From Iodobacter sp. BJB302 (lineage in GTDB: Bacteria > Pseudomonadota > Gammaproteobacteria > Burkholderiales > Chitinibacteraceae), in the NCBI RefSeq assembly GCF_002735645.1, contig NZ_PDZG01000003.1, positions 1 through 64,000 of the forward strand: a stretch of DNA of 64,000 nucleotides, written 5' to 3'. Shown in pieces: positions 62,369-64,000 of the stretch. The stretch's first letter is position 1; each line of letters begins with the position of its first letter. Both the position numbers and the translations under genes were made by a program. The notes under the pieces were generated by a model that was not told the DNA's origin, did not search any database, and saw nothing but the letters and a program-made list of their open reading frames with translations.

Positions 62369-64000
62369 ATGGCAAAGATGATTGGTATTGACTTAGGTAC
62401 AACAAATTCTTGCGTGGCCGTATTTGAAAACGGTCAGCCTAAGGTGATCGAAAATGCAGAAGGTACACGTACAACGCCTTCCATTATTGCTTACCAGGAA
62501 GATGGTGAGATTCTGGTTGGTGCGCCGGCTAAGCGCCAGGCTGTAACAAACCCAAAAAATACTTTGTACGCGGTAAAGCGCCTGATCGGCCGCAAGTTTG
62601 AAGATAAAGAAGTACAAAAAGACATCGACCTGATGCCTTTCTCCATCGTTAAAGCCGACAACGGCGACGCATGGATCTCGGTTCGCGACAAAAAAATGGC
62701 GCCACCGCAAATCTCCGCAGAAGTATTGCGCAAAATGAAAAAAACCGCTGAAGATTACCTCGGCGAAGAAGTAACCGAAGCCGTTGTGACTGTTCCGGCT
62801 TACTTTAACGACGCACAACGTCAGGCTACTAAAGACGCTGGCCGTATTGCTGGTCTGGACGTAAAACGCATTATCAATGAGCCAACTGCAGCTGCGCTGG
62901 CCTTTGGTATGGATAAGAAAGAAAAAGGCGACAGCAAGATCGTTGTATACGACTTGGGTGGCGGTACATTCGACGTTTCTATCATTGAAATTGCCGATGT
63001 AGATGGCGATAAGCAATTTGAAGTACTGGCAACCAACGGCGATACATTCCTTGGTGGTGAAGACTTCGACCAGCGCATCATCGATTACATCATCGACGAA
63101 TTCAAAAAAGACACTGGTATCAATCTGAAGCAGGATGTGATGGCGCTGCAACGCCTGAAAGAAGCGGCAGAAAAAGCGAAGATCGAGTTGTCTTCCACCA
63201 CACAAACTGAAATCAACCTGCCATACGTCACAATGGATGCAACAGGTCCTAAGCACTTAACGCAAAAAATTACCCGCGCTAAGTATGAAAGCCTGGTAGA
63301 AGACTTAGTTGCACGCACTATTGAGCCTTGCCGTATTGCCCTGCAAGACGCTGGCCTGAAAATTACTGATATCGATGACATCATCCTGGTTGGCGGTCAG
63401 ACCCGTATGCCAATGGTGCAAGATAAAGTTAAAGACTTCTTCGGTAAAGAAGCCCGCCGTGATGTGAATCCGGATGAAGCGGTTGCTGTAGGTGCTGCAT
63501 TGCAAGGTTCGGTATTGTCGGGTGATCGTACTGACGTATTGCTGCTGGACGTAACACCGTTGTCCCTGGGTATTGAAACTATGGGCGGCATTCTGACTAA
63601 GCTGATCAAGAAAAACACCACGATTCCTACCAAGGCATCGCAAGTATTCTCTACAGCAGAAGACAACCAGACAGCCGTAACCATCCACGTGCTGCAAGGT
63701 GAGCGTGAACGCGCTTCGGCAAATAAGAGCCTTGGTCAGTTTAACCTGGGTGATATCCCGGCTGCTCCGCGTGGCGTGCCACAAGTTGAAGTAACATTTG
63801 ATATCGATGCGAACGGTATCTTGCACGTAGGCGCTAAAGACAAGGCCAGCGGTAAAGAAGCACGCATTACCATCCAGGCTTCCAGCGGTTTGTCTGAAGC
63901 TGAAATCGAAGCAATGGTTCGCGATGCAGAAATGAATGCCGAAGAAGACAAGAAATTGTCTGAACTGGTAGGCGCACGCAACCAGGCTGACGGCATGGTT
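62369..64000 (+). CDS. dnaK: Chaperone protein DnaK (partial, runs off window)
   Basis: The Hsp70 chaperone; 544 codons are in the window and the C-terminus lies beyond its end. It begins [18 protein letters not shown], with the phosphate motif [13 protein letters not shown] near residue 195, the [10 protein letters not shown] adenosine motif near residue 338 and the interdomain linker [16 protein letters not shown] near residue 390. AAGGA precedes the ATG. It is 132 bases after the duplicated grpE tail, in the same direction, presumably within the same heat-shock operon. The long antisense frames here are shadows. Confidence 0.98.
   Translation, partial: MAKMIGIDLGTTNSCVAVFENGQPKVIENAEGTRTTPSIIAYQEDGEILVGAPAKRQAVTNPKNTLYAVKRLIGRKFEDKEVQKDIDLMPFSIVKADNGDAWISVRDKKMAPPQISAEVLRKMKKTAEDYLGEEVTEAVVTVPAYFNDAQRQATKDAGRIAGLDVKRIINEPTAAALAFGMDKKEKGDSKIVVYDLGGGTFDVSIIEIADVDGDKQFEVLATNGDTFLGGEDFDQRIIDYIIDEFKKDTGINLKQDVMALQRLKEAAEKAKIELSSTTQTEINLPYVTMDATGPKHLTQKITRAKYESLVEDLVARTIEPCRIALQDAGLKITDIDDIILVGGQTRMPMVQDKVKDFFGKEARRDVNPDEAVAVGAALQGSVLSGDRTDVLLLDVTPLSLGIETMGGILTKLIKKNTTIPTKASQVFSTAEDNQTAVTIHVLQGERERASANKSLGQFNLGDIPAAPRGVPQVEVTFDIDANGILHVGAKDKASGKEARITIQASSGLSEAEIEAMVRDAEMNAEEDKKLSELVGARNQADGMV

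Noticed and set aside
62393-63826. Several long minus-strand frames opposite dnaK
   Set aside because: They mirror the codon structure of dnaK, which is unmistakable on the plus strand.
1-64000. tRNA, rRNA, CRISPR arrays, prophage or toxin-antitoxin modules
   Set aside because: None of their sequence signatures were seen on reading the window; absence by eye is not proof.

Overview
The window looks like chromosomal DNA of a betaproteobacterium of the order Neisseriales (Iodobacter- or Chromobacterium-like). This is inferred from gene content, not from a search: a proteobacterial-type gshA next to gshB, a mannose-family PTS EIIA/HPr/EI set, an S-adenosylhomocysteine (SAH) riboswitch in front of ahcY, prmC followed by a CGFS glutaredoxin, and tandem LpxL-type acyltransferases. 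Most of it is ordinary housekeeping and envelope DNA with short operons. I found no prophage, CRISPR array, rRNA or tRNA.

Layout. 1-125: the end of an IS3-family element. 157-5632 (minus): a four-gene membrane-glycan cluster (DUF2298 membrane protein, GT2 glycosyltransferase, flippase-like protein, FAD oxidoreductase) preceded by a 163-bp MITE-like element. 5994-7787: AraC regulator divergent from an EamA exporter. 8424-9413: a PEP-CTERM surface protein. 9497-12544: metK divergent from two lipid A-type acyltransferases. 12703-19007 (minus): gshA-gshB-apbE-EIIA-ptsH-ptsI. 19102-26698: a TetR regulator divergent from an eight-gene cfa-type lipid operon. 26695-32561: flavin reductase, a YjfK/YjfJ-like module, and a CACHE-HAMP-PAS-GGDEF-EAL protein. 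33061-35791: mgtE and a CLC transporter. 36017-39814: prmC, grxD, GST, pepP. 40042-46585: a decayed S9 peptidase, two periplasmic binding proteins, an intact S9 peptidase, a TRIC-type channel and an ArgP-like regulator. 46664-48206: ahcY with an SAH riboswitch. 48408-50876: COG3014 lipoprotein-ycfL-lpoB. 50976-57715: CNNM/CorC protein, FMN riboswitch and ribB, DUF945 protein, S66 peptidase, exported adenosine deaminase. 58012-61033: aceA-aceB. 61584-64000: grpE-dnaK behind a sigma-32 promoter.

The most unusual signal is a repeated architecture: three genes (grpE, gshB and the PTS EIIA gene) are each followed directly by a second, in-frame copy of their own 3' end. Each copy has its own ATG and ends at the equivalent stop codon. 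The grpE copy differs from its parent at 5 of 99 bases, all synonymous. The other two are about 76-77% identical, and silent changes are common in them. In two cases the copy's ATG overlaps the parent's stop codon. I read these as ortholog-derived tails left by recombination that replaced the downstream genes, but they could also be translated coupling peptides.

Regulatory RNA and repeats are well represented: the SAH and FMN riboswitches, a near-consensus heat-shock promoter, a REP-type palindrome inside a larger inverted repeat, and a dispersed CACGGAG-rich inverted repeat seen at three places.
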